From JBFXDI01 sp050181295 (lineage in GTDB: Bacteria > Pseudomonadota > Alphaproteobacteria > Rhizobiales > Aestuariivirgaceae), in NCBI GenBank assembly GCA_050181295.1, contig JBFXDI010000092.1, positions 1 to 16,864 of the forward strand: a stretch of DNA of 16,864 bases, written 5' to 3'. Under the pieces are notes generated by a model. It did no database searches. It had not been told where the DNA came from and saw nothing but the letters and a program-made list of their open reading frames with translations. Both the position numbers and the translations under genes were made by a program. Shown one piece after another: positions 13,895 to 16,864 of this stretch (the first letter of the stretch is position 1; each line of letters starts with the position of its first letter).

Positions 13895-14755
13895 GTGGCA
13901 CGGATGAAACGGGAATGGGTCGCCTACGGCCTGACCGCGCCCTCCTATCTGTGGCTGACGGTCACGGTCGTGCTGCCGCTGGCCATGATGTTCTATTTCA
14001 GCTTTCTCTCCGCCATCCCCTTCGGCGGCGCCGAGCCCGTTCTCACGCTGAAGCAATACGCGTCCTTCTTCGAGCGTGACTTCTACCGCTTCCTGACCTG
14101 GCGCTCGATCATGCTCGGCGTCCACGTCACCTTCTTCTGCGTGCTGATCGGCTACCCGGCGGCGCTGATCCTCGCCCGCACCGTCGGCGGGCGCTGGCGG
14201 GAGGCCGTGCTGCTCCTCATCGTGCTCCCCTTCTGGAGCAACGCGCTCATCCGCATCTTCGCCTGGACCATGGTGCTCAGAACCAATGGCGTCGTCGACC
14301 AGGCGATCCAGTTCGTCCTGCCCGGCGTGCCCTCGATCGGCATCCTCTACAGCTATCCGGCGGTGGTCGTTGGGCTCGTCCACTCCTTCGTGCCCTACAT
14401 GATCCTCACCTGCTACATCTCGCTGCAGGCGATCGACAGCGCGCTCATCGAGGCAGGGCGCGTCCTCGGCGCCTCGAGCTTCACGATCTTCCGGCGCATC
14501 ATCCTGCCCCTGAGCCTTCCCGGCCTCCTGGTCGGGGTCGTTCTTATCTTCGTGCCAGTCGTCGGGTCCTTCATGGAGCCCCGCATTCTCGGCGGGCGGC
14601 AGGGCATCATGCTCGGCACCGTCATCGAGGACCAGTTCACAGAGGTCTTCAACTGGCCGCTCGGCGCCGCGCTGTCGTTCATTCTGCTCGGCATCGTGAT
14701 GCTGATCTTCGCGGCGACCTATCCGTTCCTGCGCAACCACCTGAAGCTCGCGTGA
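13895..14755 (+). CDS. ABC transporter permease, PotB type
   Basis: 286 residues with about six membrane spans. The first lies at about residues 15-40, and the last ends in the ILLGIVMLIFAATYPF stretch. The cytoplasmic EAA loop reads EAGRVLGASSFTIFRRIILPLSLPG, the contact with the ATPase. It forms the channel with the second permease encoded next. The start is taken as the GTG at 13895, 10 bases after GGGGAGGA (13877-13884); an ATG three codons later at 13904 is the alternative. The very long in-frame extension into the ARH gene is rejected. It lies 41 bases after the ARH stop. Confidence 0.92.
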   Translation: MARMKREWVAYGLTAPSYLWLTVTVVLPLAMMFYFSFLSAIPFGGAEPVLTLKQYASFFERDFYRFLTWRSIMLGVHVTFFCVLIGYPAALILARTVGGRWREAVLLLIVLPFWSNALIRIFAWTMVLRTNGVVDQAIQFVLPGVPSIGILYSYPAVVVGLVHSFVPYMILTCYISLQAIDSALIEAGRVLGASSFTIFRRIILPLSLPGLLVGVVLIFVPVVGSFMEPRILGGRQGIMLGTVIEDQFTEVFNWPLGAALSFILLGIVMLIFAATYPFLRNHLKLA

Positions 14756-15539
14756 GCGCCATGACGAGACGCTCAACCCTCTTCGGCTACGCCTATCTCC
14801 TGGGCCTTCTCACCTTCATCTACCTGCCCATCGCCATCATGATGGCCATGGGCTTCAACCAGTCGCCCAATTACGAGCTGCCTTTCCGGTTCAGCCTCGT
14901 CTGGTTCGAGCAGCTCGGCAGCAACGAGACGCTGTGGCGGGCGGGGCGCAACAGCGTGCTCCTCGCCTTCGCCAACACGGTGGTTGCGACAGTGATCGGC
15001 ACCATGGCGGCGCTCGCCTTCGCGCGCTATCGCGTGCGCGGTCATGTCGTGCTGCAGCTCCTGCTCTTTCCGCCCATGGCCGTGCCATGGCTGATCCTCG
15101 CCACCGCCATGCTGATCTTCTTCTTCTATTCGGGCATCGGGCGCGGGCTTCATTCCATGCTGCTCGCGCATGTGGCGCTGTCGCTGCCCTATGTGATCGT
15201 CGTCGTGGGCGCGCGGCTCTACAGCTTCGGGCCGGAGCTCGAGGAGGCGGCGGCAACCCTCGGCGCGACGCCGCTCCAGACCTTCTTCCGCGTCACCCTC
15301 CCCGTCATCGCGCCGGGCGTCGCGGCGGCCGCGCTCTTCGCCTTCGGCATCTCGTTCGACCAATTCGTCACCTCCTACTTCCTGTCGCCGCCAGGCGTGA
15401 CGACGCTCCCCGTCGAGATCTACGCCTCGATCCGGAAGGGCTTCACGCCGGAGATCAACGCCATCTCCACCATCATCATCATCGTCTCGATGATTCTTCT
15501 CCTCATGGTTTCACGGTTCTACCGGTTCGGAGGCACGCA

Positions 15540-15543
<4 letters not shown>
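14752..15543 (+). CDS. ABC transporter permease, PotC type
   Basis: 263 residues with about six membrane spans. The EAA loop is EEAAATLGATPLQTFFRVTLPVIAPG, followed by FAFGISFDQFVTSYFLSPPG, a PotC-like segment. The GTG at 14752 overlaps the preceding stop by four bases (GTGA); an ATG at 14761 is a possible alternative start. It pairs with the PotB-type permease and the PotA-type ATPase to complete the importer. Confidence 0.92.
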
Positions 15544-16622
<1,079 letters not shown>

Positions 16623-16661
16623 TTCCCAGAGCACTATCCGATCAGATTGAAAATTTCGCTC

Positions 16662-16681
16662 ATTCCCGCGCAAGTGGGAAT
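16662..16681. repeat. Short palindrome after the transporter operon (REP-like or end hairpin)
   Basis: ATTCCCGC and GTGGGAAT around a GCAA loop give an eight-pair stem, including one G-U pair, with a GNRA-type tetraloop. It lies 39 bases after the ATPase stop. The sequence resembles the ATTCCCGCG...GGGAATCCAG repeats scattered in many proteobacterial genomes. No T-run follows, so it is a stabilising hairpin or repeat rather than a clear terminator. Confidence 0.5.
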
Positions 16682-16791
16682 CCAGCGACACGTGACTCTG
16701 GGTCCCCGCCTTCGTGTTCAGTGGCGGATGATTGGGGGGATGGAATCGGTGTAAGCCAGGGCATGTCCTTTGTCAGGGAGTGGCTTGCATC

Positions 16792-16864
16792 ATGCAACTG
16801 AAGCTGCACGCCAACGCCACCACCACGCCGAAGGTGCGGGCTCTGATCCGCACAAGCGGCAGGC
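16792..16864 (+). CDS. Probable IS481-family transposase, N-terminal 24 residues (cut by window end)
   Basis: The frame begins at ATG 16792 with AGGGAG 12-17 bases upstream and stays open to the window edge. It contains LHANATTTPK, which from memory is the start of a group of IS481-type transposases, followed by the beginning of a helix-turn-helix region. IS481 ends usually start with TGT, and TGTAAGCC at 16750 may be the left inverted repeat. The rest of the element is outside the window, so completeness cannot be judged. Confidence 0.6.
   Translation, partial: MQLKLHANATTTPKVRALIRTSGR

Noticed and set aside
14934..15539. Extended 562-residue version of the ATPase
   Set aside because: The extra part is an out-of-frame reading of the PotC-type permease. 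The GTGA overlap start at 15540 gives the usual PotA length.

Overview
The window comes from a high-GC alphaproteobacterium, most likely of the order Hyphomicrobiales (Rhizobiales). The support is the base composition, the GTG/TTG starts with ATGA/GTGA gene overlaps, the PotABCD-type ABC operon, the fused [2Fe-2S]/molybdopterin hydroxylase, and the tandem palindromic intergenic repeats at 5426-5538, which resemble dispersed repeats of that order. I cannot name the genus.

Layout. (1) 1-4411, minus strand: a three-gene operon reading leftward. It encodes an FAD subunit, a fused Fe-S/Mo subunit of a xanthine-dehydrogenase-family hydroxylase, and the N-terminal 274 residues of a 6-hydroxynicotinate-reductase-like Fe-S protein cut by the window edge. 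(2) 4538-5311, minus: ferredoxin/flavodoxin-NADP reductase (fpr). (3) 5312-5537: two tandem large palindromes. (4) 5538-11350, minus: a tightly packed six-gene operon of enolase-superfamily dehydratase, uronate-dehydrogenase-like Udh, LacI regulator, DapA-family lyase, SMP-30 lactonase and nucleoside hydrolase. (5) 11351-11691: an AT-rich divergent control region. (6) 11692-16622, plus: a five-gene operon of PotD/F-type binding protein, ADP-ribosylglycohydrolase (ARH), two permeases and an ATPase. (7) 16623-16864: a small hairpin, then the first 24 codons of a probable IS481-family transposase.

How it may work together (inference). The transporter imports a compound, and the two glycosidase-fold enzymes (ARH and nucleoside hydrolase) could split an N-glycoside into a sugar and a base. 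The sugar would be oxidised without a kinase: Udh gives a lactone, SMP-30 opens it, the enolase-family enzyme dehydrates it and the DapA-type lyase finishes. The heterocyclic base would be hydroxylated by the Mo enzyme and reduced by the 6-hydroxynicotinate-reductase-like protein, with Fpr handling low-potential electrons. I know of no described pathway with this combination. The substrate is unknown.

Regulation ties the parts together. A near-palindrome, GTTTGCATRCAAAC-like, directly downstream of an ATAAT element, occurs before the hydroxylase operon, before fpr and before the transporter operon. A second motif, AAGCGCTT-like and suited to the local LacI protein, lies at the transporter promoter (two copies) and at the start of the divergent sugar operon (one copy).
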